Notes: generated from the letters alone by a model not told the origin. A stretch of DNA of 64,000 nt from Cellulosimicrobium cellulans (GCF_007679345.1 NZ_VEGH01000008.1:1-64000), one strand, 5' to 3'; positions 17,995-30,032 are shown, counted from the first letter of the stretch. Numbers and translations: made by a program.

Positions 17995-18293
17995 CCGACG
18001 CCGACCTCGACCCCGTGATCCACGCGCAGTCCCGGCTGCGCGTCGTCGCCACCCTCGCGGCGCTCGCACCCGGCGACCGTCTCGCGTTCCCCCGGCTGCA
18101 GCAGCTCCTCGAGATGACGGCCGGCAACCTGTCCACGCACCTGCGCAAGCTGGAGGAGGCGGAGTACGTGACCGTCGAGAAGACCTTCGAGGGCCGCTCG
18201 CCGGCCACGTACGTCGAGCTGTCGCCGGAGGGCCGGGCCGCGTTCGCCCGGTACACCCGCGCGCTCACCGACCTGCTGGGCGGTGCGCGGTGA
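17991..18293 (+). CDS. winged-helix transcriptional regulator (MarR/ArsR-like, HTH_27)
   Basis: A 100-residue DNA-binding protein consisting of one winged helix: FPRLQQLLEMTAGNLSTHLRKLEEAEYV is helix-turn-helix and recognition helix, VTVEKTFEGRSPATYVELS the wing. There is no sensor domain. It overlaps its neighbours on both sides by GTGA, so all four genes are translated together. It probably represses its own operon through the inverted repeat at 17277-17293. Confidence 0.9.
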   Translation: MTDADLDPVIHAQSRLRVVATLAALAPGDRLAFPRLQQLLEMTAGNLSTHLRKLEEAEYVTVEKTFEGRSPATYVELSPEGRAAFARYTRALTDLLGGAR

Positions 18294-19228
18294 CCGCCGC
18301 GCTCGTCGAGCTGGACGGCGTGACCCGCCGGTACGGCGACGTCGTCGCCCTGGACGACGTGTCGCTGACCGTCGGCGCGGGGGAGCTGGTCGGACTGCTC
18401 GGGCCGAACGGCGCCGGGAAGTCGACGCTGCTGTCCCTGGTCAGCGGGCTGCGCCGACCGGACGCGGGGACCGTGCGGCTGGCCGGGCTCGACCCGCGCG
18501 ACCCCGCCGCCCGCGCGGAGCTCGGCACCACGCCCCAGGAGACCGGGCTGCCGTCGACGCTCCGGGTCGGGGAGGTCGTGGACCTGGTCGCCGGGCACTA
18601 CGCCGACCCGATGCCGCGCGGGGAGGTGCTGGAGCGGTTCGGGCTGACCGATCTCGCGCGCCGGCAGACCGGTGGGCTGTCCGGCGGCCAGCGGCGCCGG
18701 CTCGCGGTGGCGCTGTCGCTGGTCGGGCGGCCCCGCGTGGTCCTGCTGGACGAGCCGACGACCGGACTCGACGTCGAGGCCCGGCACACGCTGTGGGCGG
18801 CGCTGCGCGACTACCAGTCCGGCGGCGCGACCGTGATCGTCACCAGCCACTACCTGGAGGAGATCGAGGCGCTCGCCCGCCGGGTCGTGGTCGTGGGTGG
18901 CGGCCGGGTGCTCGCCGACGACGACCTGCCGACGATCCTCGCGATGGCCGCCGCGCGCCGCGTGCTGGTCGAGGTGCCCGAGGCCGAGGAGCCGCGGCTG
19001 CGGGCGCTCGCGGGCGTCCTCGACGTGCGGCGCGAGGGGCGCCGCGTCGTCCTGCTGGCCGGCGACGCGGACGCGGTGGTCCGGGCGCTGGTGCACGCGG
19101 ACGTGCCGTTCCGCGACCTGGAGGTGCGGGGCGCCTCGCTGGAGGAGGCCTTCCTCGCGCTCACCACCTCGGCGCCCGCCGCCGCCACGTCCACCACGCC
19201 CGCCACCGCCCCCGGGGAGCCCCGATGA
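18290..19228 (+). CDS. ABC-2 type transporter ATP-binding protein
   Basis: A 312-residue ATPase of drug/antibiotic exporter type. Walker A is GPNGAGKS (near residue 42), the signature is LSGGQ, Walker B is VVLLDEP, and the switch His lies in IVTSHYLEE. The C-terminal extension of about 90 residues is typical of DrrA/CcmA-like exporters. It ends in an Ala/Thr/Pro-rich tail. The start (GTG 18290) overlaps the regulator stop and its stop overlaps the permease ATG. Confidence 0.94.
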   Translation: MTAALVELDGVTRRYGDVVALDDVSLTVGAGELVGLLGPNGAGKSTLLSLVSGLRRPDAGTVRLAGLDPRDPAARAELGTTPQETGLPSTLRVGEVVDLVAGHYADPMPRGEVLERFGLTDLARRQTGGLSGGQRRRLAVALSLVGRPRVVLLDEPTTGLDVEARHTLWAALRDYQSGGATVIVTSHYLEEIEALARRVVVVGGGRVLADDDLPTILAMAAARRVLVEVPEAEEPRLRALAGVLDVRREGRRVVLLAGDADAVVRALVHADVPFRDLEVRGASLEEAFLALTTSAPAAATSTTPATAPGEPR

Positions 19229-20025
19229 CCGCCGCGACCACCGCCGGGCGTACCGCCCGGCCCGCCGGGACCCGGTCCTGGTTCGCGCTCGCCCTGCTGC
19301 ACACCCGGTTCCAGCTCCTGGAGTCGGTGCGGGTGCCGATCGCGGTGATCGGCAACCTGCTGTTCCCCTCGTTGGCGCTGCTGTTCTTCGTGGTGCCGCA
19401 GCGGGCCGTCGCCGACGACCCGCTCGCCTCGGTCGCCGCCGTCGCGCAGCTCGGGACGTTCGCCGTGATGTCGGCGTGCCTGTTCACGCTCGGCGCCGGG
19501 GTCTCGGAGGACCGGCAGCTCGCGTTCGACCCGTACGTCCGGACCCTGCCTGCCGGCGCGGGGCCCCGGCTGGCCGGGCGGATCGTCAACGCGATCGTGT
19601 TCTGCCTCGGGGCCCAGGTGCCGGTGATCCTGATCGCCGTCCTGCTGACGTCGGCGTCCGTGACGCCCGCGCGCGGGCTCGGCGGGCTGGCGATGGTGCC
19701 GGTCGTGGCGGTGCCGTTCACGCTGCTGGGCCTCGCGATCGGGTACGCCCTGTCGGCGAAGGCGGCGATCGCGGTGGTCCAGGCGGTGCTGTTCCCGCTG
19801 GCGTTCGCGGGCGGGCTGTTCCTGCCGCCCGAGGCGTTCCCGTCCTGGCTCGACGCGCTGTCCCAGGCGCTGCCGTCCCGGGCGGCACGGGACCTGGTCG
19901 TGCAGGTGACCACCGGCATCGAGGGCTCGGCGTGGGCGCTGCCGGTGCTGCTGGCGTGGACGGCGGTGTTCGCGGTGCTGGCGGTCCTGGCGTACCGGCG
20001 CGACGAGGGGCGCCGGTTCCGCTGA
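19225..20025 (+). CDS. ABC-2 type transporter permease
   Basis: A 266-residue integral-membrane exporter subunit with six helices. Features include the amphipathic N-terminus (LLHTRFQLLESVRVP), a FFVVPQRA extracellular segment and the conserved FAGGLFLPPEAFPSWLDALS motif near the end of ABC2_membrane domains. ATG at 19225 overlaps the ATPase stop. With the ATPase it forms a heteromeric exporter of unknown substrate. Confidence 0.93.
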   Translation: MTAATTAGRTARPAGTRSWFALALLHTRFQLLESVRVPIAVIGNLLFPSLALLFFVVPQRAVADDPLASVAAVAQLGTFAVMSACLFTLGAGVSEDRQLAFDPYVRTLPAGAGPRLAGRIVNAIVFCLGAQVPVILIAVLLTSASVTPARGLGGLAMVPVVAVPFTLLGLAIGYALSAKAAIAVVQAVLFPLAFAGGLFLPPEAFPSWLDALSQALPSRAARDLVVQVTTGIEGSAWALPVLLAWTAVFAVLAVLAYRRDEGRRFR

Positions 20026-20042
20026 ACCGGGCGGGCGGGCCG

Positions 20043-20798
20043 TCAGGCGCGGGCGAGCGCCGCGGCCGCCTGGGCCACGACCTCCGGGTCCGTCACCGTC
20101 CAGCCGCCGCCCGAGCCGCCGCCGCCCGGGCCGCCGTCCCCGGCGACCGCGCGGCTGGCGGACAGGTGCACGGCGTCCACGCCGGCCGCGATGAGCGCGC
20201 CGATGTCGACGGGCCGCACGCCGCCGCCGGCCATCACCTGGACGGCGCCGGCGGTGTGCTCGACCATCGCGGCGAGCCGGCGCACGCCGTCGATGCTGCG
20301 GGCCTCGCCGCCCGAGGACAGCACGCGGGTGACCCCGGCGCCGGCCAGCGCGTCCAGGACCGCGAGCGGGTCCGCCACGGAGTCGACGGCCCGGTGGAAC
20401 GTGACCTCGCGGCCGTCCGCGGCGCGGACCAGGGCGGCCAGCGCGCGGTCGTCGACCCGGCCGCCCGCGGTGAGCGGCCCGACGACGACGCCGTCGACGC
20501 CCAGGCCGACGGCGGCGCGCACCTCGCGGACCTGCACGTCGAGCTCGTCCGCGTCGTAGACGAACGACCCCGGCCGCGGGCGCACCAGGACGTGCACCCC
20601 CGGGGCCGCGTCCCCGGCCGCGGACCGCGCGTCGCGCTCGGCCACGAGGGCGGCGAGCAGGCCGGCACCGGGGGTCAGCCCGCCCGTCGCGGCGAGCGCG
20701 GCGCACACCTCGGTGCGCGCCGCACCGGCGTCGGCCGCCACGCGGTAGCCCGCCAGGTCCTGGACGGCGATCTCGAGGACGGGACGGGACGCGGGCAC
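20043..20798 (-). CDS. cutC: copper homeostasis protein CutC
   Basis: A 251-residue TIM-barrel protein of the CutC family. Markers are LEIAVQDLAGYRVAADAGA at the N-terminus, HVLVRPRPGSFVYD, VVVGPLTAGGRVD, VTFHRAVD and VMAGGGVRP. GTG at 20798 follows GGAGGAG on the minus strand, closer and stronger than any upstream start. CutC was linked to copper tolerance in enterobacteria, although its direct copper role is debated. Here it lies 103 bases downstream of copA on the same strand, so it probably extends the copper operon. Confidence 0.92.
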   Translation of the reverse strand: MPASRPVLEIAVQDLAGYRVAADAGAARTEVCAALAATGGLTPGAGLLAALVAERDARSAAGDAAPGVHVLVRPRPGSFVYDADELDVQVREVRAAVGLGVDGVVVGPLTAGGRVDDRALAALVRAADGREVTFHRAVDSVADPLAVLDALAGAGVTRVLSSGGEARSIDGVRRLAAMVEHTAGAVQVMAGGGVRPVDIGALIAAGVDAVHLSASRAVAGDGGPGGGGSGGGWTVTDPEVVAQAAAALARA

Positions 20799-20901
20799 GG
20801 CTCCTCCAAAGGGCGGGGGGTCGGTGCTGACCGTAGCCCCTCGGCGCGCCACGCCCCGGGACGTCCGTGCGGACGCCCCGGGGCGTGGGTGGGTGGACGC
20901 G

Positions 20902-23543
<2,642 letters not shown>

Positions 23544-23547
<4 letters not shown>

Positions 23548-23777
23548 AGCAGCGACTTCCGCGGCGTGACGGCGTACCCGGCCTCGTCGACGGCGGCGGC
23601 GATCGCCTCGTCGGACAGCGGCGCGTCCGAGGTGACGGTGACGGGCGACGACCCGCCGGCGACCAGGTCGACCCGCACGTCGGTGACGCCGGGCAGCGCG
23701 GTGAGCTCCTCGGTCACGTGGCGGACGCAGTTGCCGCAGGTCATGCCGTCCACGGAGAAGCTGGTGGTCTGGCTCAT
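23544..23777 (-). CDS. copZ: copper chaperone CopZ-like heavy-metal-associated protein
   Basis: A 77-residue single HMA domain with the MTCGNC copper-binding motif near residue 12. Its beta-alpha-beta-beta-alpha-beta length is normal for CopZ. It should deliver Cu(I) to CopA, whose gene overlaps it by four bases (GTGA). The csoR gene ends 29 bases upstream, making a csoR-copZ-copA operon. Confidence 0.93.
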
Positions 23778-23806
23778 GGTGGTTCCTCTCGAGGTGCGGG
23801 TCGGGG

Positions 23807-24088
23807 TCAGGAGCGGACGAGCCGGGCGATGGCCTCGGAGGCCTCGCGGACCTTCTCGGCACCGGCCTCCTCGGACTGCCGGGCCGCGTCGACGACGCAG
23901 TGGCCCAGGTGGTCCTCGACGAGGCCGATGCTCACGGCCTGCAGCGCCTTGGTCACGGCGGCGACCTGGGTCAGGACGTCGATGCAGTAGACGTCCTCGT
24001 CGACCATGCGCGCGATGCCGCGCACCTGCCCCTCGATGCGCTTGAGGCGCTTCAGGTAGTCGTCCTTGTCACCGCTGTACCCGTGCAC
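23807..24088 (-). CDS. csoR: copper-sensing transcriptional repressor CsoR
   Basis: A 93-residue all-helical repressor of the CsoR/RcnR family. The family opening [20 protein letters not shown] is intact. The Cu(I) ligands are seen as Cys in VYCIDVL and as His and Cys in HLGHCVVDA, the C-H-C triad. GTG at 24088 is chosen: GGAGG lies upstream and the N-terminus is of usual length. It should leave its operator when Cu(I) binds and so induce copZ-copA. The 17-bp operator at 24143-24159 lies 55 bases upstream. Confidence 0.95.
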   Translation of the reverse strand: MHGYSGDKDDYLKRLKRIEGQVRGIARMVDEDVYCIDVLTQVAAVTKALQAVSIGLVEDHLGHCVVDAARQSEEAGAEKVREASEAIARLVRS

Positions 24089-24142
24089 GTCGCGCTCCCT
24101 CCGTGCGGGGCGCGAGCGCACCCCGTCGCAGCTCCCAACGCT

Positions 24143-24159
24143 ATACCCCCCAGGGGTAT
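24143..24159. promoter_or_regulatory. CsoR operator
   Basis: ATACCCCCCAGGGGTAT: a perfect 7-bp inverted repeat with a three-base centre. The G-tract flanked by TAT/ATA is the hallmark of CsoR sites (TACCCC-N-GGGGTA). It sits 55 bases upstream of csoR on the operon's promoter side. Confidence 0.85.
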
Positions 24160-24252
24160 TCCACGAGGACGGAGGTCCCGCGCTCGAGGAGCCGTCGAGC
24201 ACGCAGCAGCTGCGGGGTTCGAGCGCGTCGAACCCCACGTCTGGTGCATGCT

Positions 24253-24316
<64 letters not shown>

Positions 24317-24319
24317 GGG

Positions 24320-25456
24320 TCAGAGGCCGCTGCGGCGGGCGTACGCGCGGGCGTCGACGCCGCGGAGGTCGCAGAACTCGCGCACCGGGCCGGTGAGCAG
24401 CAGGTCCACGTGCCGGAGGTCGGCGACGGTGCGGGCGCCGAGCAGCGTCATGATGTCGCCGACCTGGGTCAGCCAGGACTCGATGCGGGCCACGAGCGCC
24501 GCCTCGCCGTCGGTCAGCAGCGTGCGGAGGAACCCGCCCGCGACGCCGACGGCCGTGGCGCCGAGCGCCAGCGCGCGCACGACGTCGAGGGGGTGCCGGA
24601 CGCCGCCGGACGCCAGCAGGTCCACGCCGTCCACCGACGACGCGTCCAGCAGGCCTTCGACCGCCGACTGCCCCCACGACGCGAGGTAGTCCATGCCGCC
24701 GTCGGTACGGCGGGCGGACTCGATGGCGGTGAAGTCGGTGCCGCCGCGGCCCGAGACGTCGACGGCGGCGACGCCGAGGTCCCGCAGCCGCTCGACGGTG
24801 CCGCGGCTCATGCCCGCGCCGACCTCCTTGACGACCACGGGGACGTCCACGCCGTCGACGATGGCCGCGATGTTGTCGGCCCAGCGCGTGAAGTCGCGGT
24901 CGCCCTCGGGCATGACGATCTCCTGCGCCGGGTTGATGTGCACCTGCAGGCCGTCCGCGCCCAGGATCTCCACCGAGCGCCGGGCCTGCGCGGGCGTCAG
25001 GTTGGCGTTCACGTTCGCCAGGACGAAGCCGTCGGGGTTGAGGTCGCGCAGCACCCGGAACGACGGGATCGCCGCGGGCTCGCGGTGCAGGATGCCCGTC
25101 GAGCCGGACGCGATCGGGACGCCGGTCTCCCGCGCGGCGACCGCGAGGGCGCGGTTGATCGTCGCGGTGTGCGCGGTGCCGCCCGTCATGCCGTTGATGT
25201 AGAGCGGCACCGGCCAGTCGAGCACCCGGCCGGCGGTGTGCAGCGACACCTGGGCGCGGTCACCGGCCCGCAGCGGGTGGTTCATCGGGCGGACGTGGTC
25301 GAAGTCGCTCGGCCCGGGCTCGGCGTGCTGGGCGACGGCGAGGCGGACGTGGTCGTCCTTGCGGCGCGCGTCCTGCTCGGCGGGGGCCGCGGGCGCGCCG
25401 GCGGCACCGGCGACGGGCTGGTCCTGGCCGGACAGGTGGGCGTCGTCGGCGGTCAT
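24320..25456 (-). CDS. fni: type 2 isopentenyl-diphosphate delta-isomerase
   Basis: A 378-residue FMN-dependent enzyme interconverting isopentenyl and dimethylallyl diphosphate. Substrate and flavin motifs are visible: ARRKDDHVRLA, NGMTGGT, SGSTGILHREP, INPAQEIVMPEGDRDF, VVVKEVGAGMS, SGRGGTDF and ASGGVRHPLD. It is the last gene of the mevalonate operon. ATG at 25456 overlaps the TGA of the kinase gene. The first 30 residues are Ala/Pro-rich and probably disordered. Confidence 0.95.
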   Translation of the reverse strand: MTADDAHLSGQDQPVAGAAGAPAAPAEQDARRKDDHVRLAVAQHAEPGPSDFDHVRPMNHPLRAGDRAQVSLHTAGRVLDWPVPLYINGMTGGTAHTATINRALAVAARETGVPIASGSTGILHREPAAIPSFRVLRDLNPDGFVLANVNANLTPAQARRSVEILGADGLQVHINPAQEIVMPEGDRDFTRWADNIAAIVDGVDVPVVVKEVGAGMSRGTVERLRDLGVAAVDVSGRGGTDFTAIESARRTDGGMDYLASWGQSAVEGLLDASSVDGVDLLASGGVRHPLDVVRALALGATAVGVAGGFLRTLLTDGEAALVARIESWLTQVGDIMTLLGARTVADLRHVDLLLTGPVREFCDLRGVDARAYARRSGL

Positions 25457-26577
25457 CGGGCGTCCCCGGCGTCGCACGGCTGCTGCACGTGGAGCGACAG
25501 GTGCCGCACGTCGGACAGCGCCCAGTCCCGGAGCATCGGCTCCAGGTCCGTGTCGGCGTCGACCAGCACGATGCCGCAGTCGCCGCCGCCCGCGCCGGAC
25601 GACTTCGCCGCCGCGCCGACGCCCTCGGCGGTCTCGCACAGGGTGCGCAGCGCGGGGGTCTCGATGTCGACGCCGGCGGCGCGCGCGAGCGAGGTGAGCA
25701 GGCCTCGGGCGCGGTGGATCTGCGCCTTCGCGGCGGGGGCGTCGTCGCGCTCGATGGCGTCGGCCAGCGCGTCCACGCACTCCCGGGAGGCGGCGAGGAA
25801 GTCGGGGTAGTGGGCCTCGGCGGCACCCTTGCGGGACTGCATGCGCTCGACCAGGCGGGTGGTCGACGCGGGGACGCCCGTCCAGCCGACGACGAGCCGC
25901 ATGCTGCGCGGCGTCGGGAGGCGCCGCACGGACAGGCCGGGCCAGTCGGCGTCGAGCAGCGCGGACAGCGGTCGCTGCGCGCCCGACGACTCCGCGGCGT
26001 CCTGGGCGGTGCGCAGCCAGTCGCGGTCGAGCGCGGCGTACCGGATCCACCCGCCGTACAGGCTCGCGGCGACGTCGCCGCCGGAGCCCATCGGGTTCAC
26101 CGCGACGGTCGCCAGCAGCGCCAGACGGAGCAGCCGGTCGGTCGGCAGGTCGAGCGCGTAGAACCGGTCGAGCGCCCGCACGGTCGCGGCGGTGACGGCC
26201 GCCGACGACCCGAGGCCGAACTTCCGGCCGGACTGGTCGTCGAGCTCGGACGTGATCGTGATGTCGTAGAAGCCGAGCTCGCGGCCCTGCTCCGCGGCGA
26301 ACCGCTCCACGACGTCGATCGCCGCGAGCACGTAGTCGAACGGGCGGCTGTCGTGGTCGAGCACGACCCGGCCGCCGTCCCGCCGCCAGACGACGGGCAG
26401 CCGGCCGTACTGGTCGGACGCGATGGACCCGGCGCCCTCGGCACGGGCGAGACGCACGGTGACGTGCCGGTCGACGGCGACGAGCACCGCGGGGTACCCC
26501 GCCTCCACGACGGCGTACTCGCCCGCGACGAACAGCTTGCCGGGGGCGCTGACCTCGATGGCCTCGGGCGCGGTCAC
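25453..26577 (-). CDS. mvaK2: phosphomevalonate kinase
   Basis: A 374-residue GHMP kinase that converts 5-phosphomevalonate to the diphosphate. Motifs: APGKLFVAGEYAVVEAGYPA at the N-terminus, the ATP loop KFGLGSSAAV (about residue 110), and SSGAGGGDCGI near the C-terminus, a feature of phosphomevalonate kinases. GTG at 26577 overlaps the preceding stop. It is part of the coupled mevalonate operon. Confidence 0.94.
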   Translation of the reverse strand: MTAPEAIEVSAPGKLFVAGEYAVVEAGYPAVLVAVDRHVTVRLARAEGAGSIASDQYGRLPVVWRRDGGRVVLDHDSRPFDYVLAAIDVVERFAAEQGRELGFYDITITSELDDQSGRKFGLGSSAAVTAATVRALDRFYALDLPTDRLLRLALLATVAVNPMGSGGDVAASLYGGWIRYAALDRDWLRTAQDAAESSGAQRPLSALLDADWPGLSVRRLPTPRSMRLVVGWTGVPASTTRLVERMQSRKGAAEAHYPDFLAASRECVDALADAIERDDAPAAKAQIHRARGLLTSLARAAGVDIETPALRTLCETAEGVGAAAKSSGAGGGDCGIVLVDADTDLEPMLRDWALSDVRHLSLHVQQPCDAGDAR

Positions 26578-27569
26578 GCGGCACCTCCCGTCGTCACGCG
26601 CAGGTCCGGCCCGGGGCGCGCGGTCACCACGCGCCGGGTGCCGCCCTCGGAGAGCGCCTCGGCGACGGCCGGGAGGTCGTGCCCGGCGCACAGCACCTTG
26701 ACGTTCGGGCCCGCGTCGATGGTCGCCCAGCAGGGCAGGCCGTCGGCGCGCAGCGCCTGCACCTGGTCGAGCACGCCGACCGTGTGCGCGGTCCAGTACC
26801 GGACCGGCGGGCGGGCGCCGAGCATCGTCGCGTGCATCCGCAGGGCGTTCGACTCGGCGAGGGCGCCCAGGGTCGGCAGGTCGCCGGCGCGCACGGCGTC
26901 GAGCATCAGCGCGACGTCGACCTCGGTCGACTCGGTCCAGGACGGGAAGAAGGGGGAGGTCTCGACGGTGCGGCGCATGGCCTCGCGGGACGAGATCGAC
27001 TTGGGGCCGGCGTCCAGCACGACCACCGCCATCGCCGGGTCGAGCGCGCCGCCGGCCTCGCCGCCGGGGACGGGCTCCGCGAACGACGACGCGTCGTCGG
27101 TGCCGGCGTGCCACACGACGAGGCCGCCGAACACCGAGCGCGCCGCCGAGCCGGAGCCGCGGCGGGCCAGCCGGGACAGCGCCCGCGGGTCGAGGTCCAG
27201 CCCGTACGCGGCCGACGCGGCACCGGTGAGCGCGGCGAACCCGCTCGCGGACGACGCCAGGCCCGCGCCGGTCGGCACGGTCGAGACGGAGGTGACCGAG
27301 GCGTGCGCGGACGACCCGGCGAGCGAGCGGACCAGGTCGAGGAACCGTCGGACGCGGGTCAGCTCGCCGTCGGACATGGGGCGGCCGTCGAGCGTCCCGG
27401 TGTCCTCGGCCGCGCCCGCGTCCAGGGTCACGGTCGTCGTGGCGTGGAAGGCGTCGAGCGTGAGGGACAGGCTCGAGGTCGCGGGGAGCGCCAGGGCCTC
27501 GTCGCGCTTGCCCCAGTACTTGGCGAGCGCGATGTTCGCGTGCGCGACGGCGGTCGCGGAGTCAGTCAT
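26574..27569 (-). CDS. mvaD: diphosphomevalonate decarboxylase
   Basis: A 331-residue GHMP-family enzyme that makes isopentenyl diphosphate from mevalonate diphosphate. Diagnostic segments: ANIALAKYWGKRDEALALPA, SVPTGAGLASSASGFAAL-like region (here STVPTGAGLASSASGFAAL), RRGSGSAARSVFGG, and the catalytic Asp region TIDAGPNVKVL. ATG at 27569 overlaps the mevalonate kinase stop. Length is normal. Confidence 0.95.
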   Translation of the reverse strand: MTDSATAVAHANIALAKYWGKRDEALALPATSSLSLTLDAFHATTTVTLDAGAAEDTGTLDGRPMSDGELTRVRRFLDLVRSLAGSSAHASVTSVSTVPTGAGLASSASGFAALTGAASAAYGLDLDPRALSRLARRGSGSAARSVFGGLVVWHAGTDDASSFAEPVPGGEAGGALDPAMAVVVLDAGPKSISSREAMRRTVETSPFFPSWTESTEVDVALMLDAVRAGDLPTLGALAESNALRMHATMLGARPPVRYWTAHTVGVLDQVQALRADGLPCWATIDAGPNVKVLCAGHDLPAVAEALSEGGTRRVVTARPGPDLRVTTGGAA

Positions 27570-28588
27570 CCGAGGGGCACCTGGGCGGAGGGGGCGGCGG
27601 GGCGCCGCGCGTCGGTCCGGTGCAGCCACGTGCGCGCCGCTCCCGCGCGGCGCAGGGCAGCGGCGATCGTACCAGCGGAGGCGGCGTCGGCCGCGAGCGC
27701 CAGCATGCATCCGCCCTGGCCACCGCCGGTGAGCTTGGCGCCGAGGGCGCCGGCGGCGAGGGCCGCGCCGACCAGGCGGTCCAGCTCGGGGGAGGAGACG
27801 CCGAGCTCGGCGAGGGCGCCGTGCGCGCGGGTCATCCGGGCGCCCAGCTCCGCGGGCCGGTCGAGGGCCAGGTCGTCGACCACGTCCCGGGTGATGGCGC
27901 CCAGCTCCGCGATCAGCTCCGCCCCGCGGGCCGGGTGCCGGTCCCGGAACGACCGGACGTCGGCGACCGCGACCCGCGTCCGCCCGTGCACGCCGGTGTC
28001 CGCGACGACGAGGTGCGCGCGCAGCGCGAGGTCGAGCGGCCGGATCTCCCCGGCCTGGAACCACACGGGCTCGGTGGAGGCGGTGGTGCGGGCGTCGAGC
28101 CCGCTGGGGTTGCCGTGCGCGACCCGCTCGCCGACCTGGACCAGGTCGAAGTGCTCCTGCGGCGTCAGCGTGCGGCCGGCGAGGTCCGCCAGCGCGAGCG
28201 CGAGCGCCCCGGCGGTGGCGGCGCTGGAGCCGAGCCCGCGGGCGGCGGGGATGGTCGACTCGGTGGACAGCACGACGTCGCGGTGCGGCAGGCCGAGGTG
28301 GTCGAGCGTCGCCTCGACGGCGGCGACCGGCGCGGCGAGCTGCTCGGGGGCGTCGGACAGCGCGCCGGAGTAGAGCACGGACTCGAGCGCCAGCGGCCCC
28401 TCCTCGCGCCGGGCCACGGCGCGCATCGGCAGGCTCGCCAGCGGCAGCGCGATCGCGGGCTCGCCGTACACGACGGCGTGCTCGCCGACCAGGATCGCCT
28501 TCGCGCGGGTGTGCCCCGTCCCGGTGGCGCGCGGGGCGCCCGGGCCGGTGCTGCGCGGGTTCGAGCTCGAGATGGTCCGACTCCTCAC
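27566..28588 (-). CDS. mvaK1: mevalonate kinase
   Basis: A 340-residue GHMP kinase catalysing mevalonate phosphorylation, the entry step of the operon's pathway. Motifs: KAILVGEHAVVYGEPAIALP, GLGSSAATAGA (about residue 118), HGNPSGLDA, and KLTGGGQGGCM near the C-terminus. GTG at 28588 overlaps the stop of the permease gene. AGGAG lies just inside this start, so a slightly later start is conceivable. The product opens with a short Ser/Arg-rich stretch. Confidence 0.95.
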   Translation of the reverse strand: MRSRTISSSNPRSTGPGAPRATGTGHTRAKAILVGEHAVVYGEPAIALPLASLPMRAVARREEGPLALESVLYSGALSDAPEQLAAPVAAVEATLDHLGLPHRDVVLSTESTIPAARGLGSSAATAGALALALADLAGRTLTPQEHFDLVQVGERVAHGNPSGLDARTTASTEPVWFQAGEIRPLDLALRAHLVVADTGVHGRTRVAVADVRSFRDRHPARGAELIAELGAITRDVVDDLALDRPAELGARMTRAHGALAELGVSSPELDRLVGAALAAGALGAKLTGGGQGGCMLALAADAASAGTIAAALRRAGAARTWLHRTDARRPAAPSAQVPLG

Positions 28589-29937
28589 ATCAGGTGCGCC
28601 ACGAACCACGGGGCCGCGTACAGCGACATGAACTGCACCCCGAAGTTGACGCCCAACCGGTTCAGCGTGCCGCAGGTCAGCCCGACCAGCAGCACGGCGA
28701 AGACGTTGACGAGCCCTGCGTCCAGGTAGGCGAGGAGCAGGACGAACACGACGAACAGCGCCAGCACGGCCTCGTGCGGCACGTACCGGGTCACCAGCGC
28801 GGTGAGCCGGAACGAGTACCGGACCGCCAGCACGTAGGACAGCACCAGCGCGAGCGCCCCGCCGACCACGACGGCCACCACGAACTGCGACGTCGACAGC
28901 AGCTGGTGCAGGTTGTTGTCGAGGGTCAGCACCGGGGGCGCGTTGAACAGCGCGTTTGCGGGGCCGACGGCGACCGGGGACAGCGGCAGGCCGACCGCCA
29001 GCAGCGGGATGATCACGCCCGCCAGGTAGGTCGAGTGCGCGAGCGCGGCCATCGAGGTGATCGCCCGGGACGACCGCTCGACCGGCTGCTGGCCACGGGC
29101 GCCGGACGCCTCGCCCATGAGTAGCGTCAGGGCGACCGGGCTGAGGAAGAACAGCGGCGTGGACGCGGCGGACACCGTGGCCGAGGCGCCGAGCTCGGCC
29201 CTGGTCAGCAGCCGGCGGGGGCTCAGCGGGGCGCCCTTCAGCTCCGAGCGCGTGATGACGACGGGCGTGCGCCCGGCGCGGGGGAGCGCGGCGCGCAGCG
29301 TCGGGTTGAGCAGCGTCGCCAGGCTGAGCAGCAGCGGGCCGGCGGTGATCGACAGGAAGAACGACACCGTGATCGTGCCGTCCTCGGGCAGCACGCCCGT
29401 CTGCCGGTACAGCGCCTGCACGCCCTGGAACAGCAGGCCGAGCGGGATGATCGCCAGCAGCGAGAGCAGCTTGTTCTTCCCGATCAGCGCCAGGACCACC
29501 GCGCCGCCGACGAACAGCAGCGCCCCGTACTCCCGCAGCTGGTCCGCGAACGGGGTGATGGCGCTCGCGATGAGCAGCGCCAGCGGCACCGAGATCAGCG
29601 TGCCGACGACCGACCCGGCGGCCATCTTGCGGATCGTCTCCGCCGCCCGGCCCTCCCGCTTGAGCAGCAGGGCGTGGTCGATCATCGGCGCGGACAGCAC
29701 GCCGCCGGGCAGGCCGACCAGCGCCGTGGGGATCGAGTTGGTCAGGTTCAGCGTGACCACCGCGGCGATGAAGAACGCCAGCACCACCTGCGGGTCGGCA
29801 CCGGCGAGCACGAGCGCGAGCGTCACGGGGAGCAGGACCGACGTCTCGTCGGTGCCGGGGATGAACCCGATCAGCGTGTACAGCGCGACGGCCGCGAGGG
29901 CGGCGGCGACCATCGGCAGCAGCAGGGAGAGGTCCAC
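28585..29937 (-). CDS. TctA-like (tripartite tricarboxylate transporter family) permease
   Basis: A 450-residue membrane protein with about twelve hydrophobic helices. The opening IGFIPGTDETSVLLPVTLAL, NLTNSIPTALVGLPGGVLSAPM and MAAGSVVGTLISVPLALL match the TctA large-subunit pattern, which has a Gly-Leu-Pro-Gly motif near the substrate path. No TctC binding protein or classic TctB adjoins it. Instead a two-helix protein lies 95 bases upstream, and mevalonate kinase overlaps its stop by GTGA. TctA family members carry carboxylates; mevalonate is a hydroxycarboxylate. Transport of mevalonate is therefore an attractive inference, not shown by sequence. Start is a GTG with weak ribosome-binding site. 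Confidence 0.83.
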   Translation of the reverse strand: MDLSLLLPMVAAALAAVALYTLIGFIPGTDETSVLLPVTLALVLAGADPQVVLAFFIAAVVTLNLTNSIPTALVGLPGGVLSAPMIDHALLLKREGRAAETIRKMAAGSVVGTLISVPLALLIASAITPFADQLREYGALLFVGGAVVLALIGKNKLLSLLAIIPLGLLFQGVQALYRQTGVLPEDGTITVSFFLSITAGPLLLSLATLLNPTLRAALPRAGRTPVVITRSELKGAPLSPRRLLTRAELGASATVSAASTPLFFLSPVALTLLMGEASGARGQQPVERSSRAITSMAALAHSTYLAGVIIPLLAVGLPLSPVAVGPANALFNAPPVLTLDNNLHQLLSTSQFVVAVVVGGALALVLSYVLAVRYSFRLTALVTRYVPHEAVLALFVVFVLLLAYLDAGLVNVFAVLLVGLTCGTLNRLGVNFGVQFMSLYAAPWFVAHLM

Positions 29938-30032
29938 GGAGGTCTTTCGGTGCGGGGCGCCCGTCCGGATGGGTGGGGCGGGCGCGGCGGGTGGCGCGGG
30001 GGTGGCGCGCGGGGGGAGCGCGGGCGCGGGGG

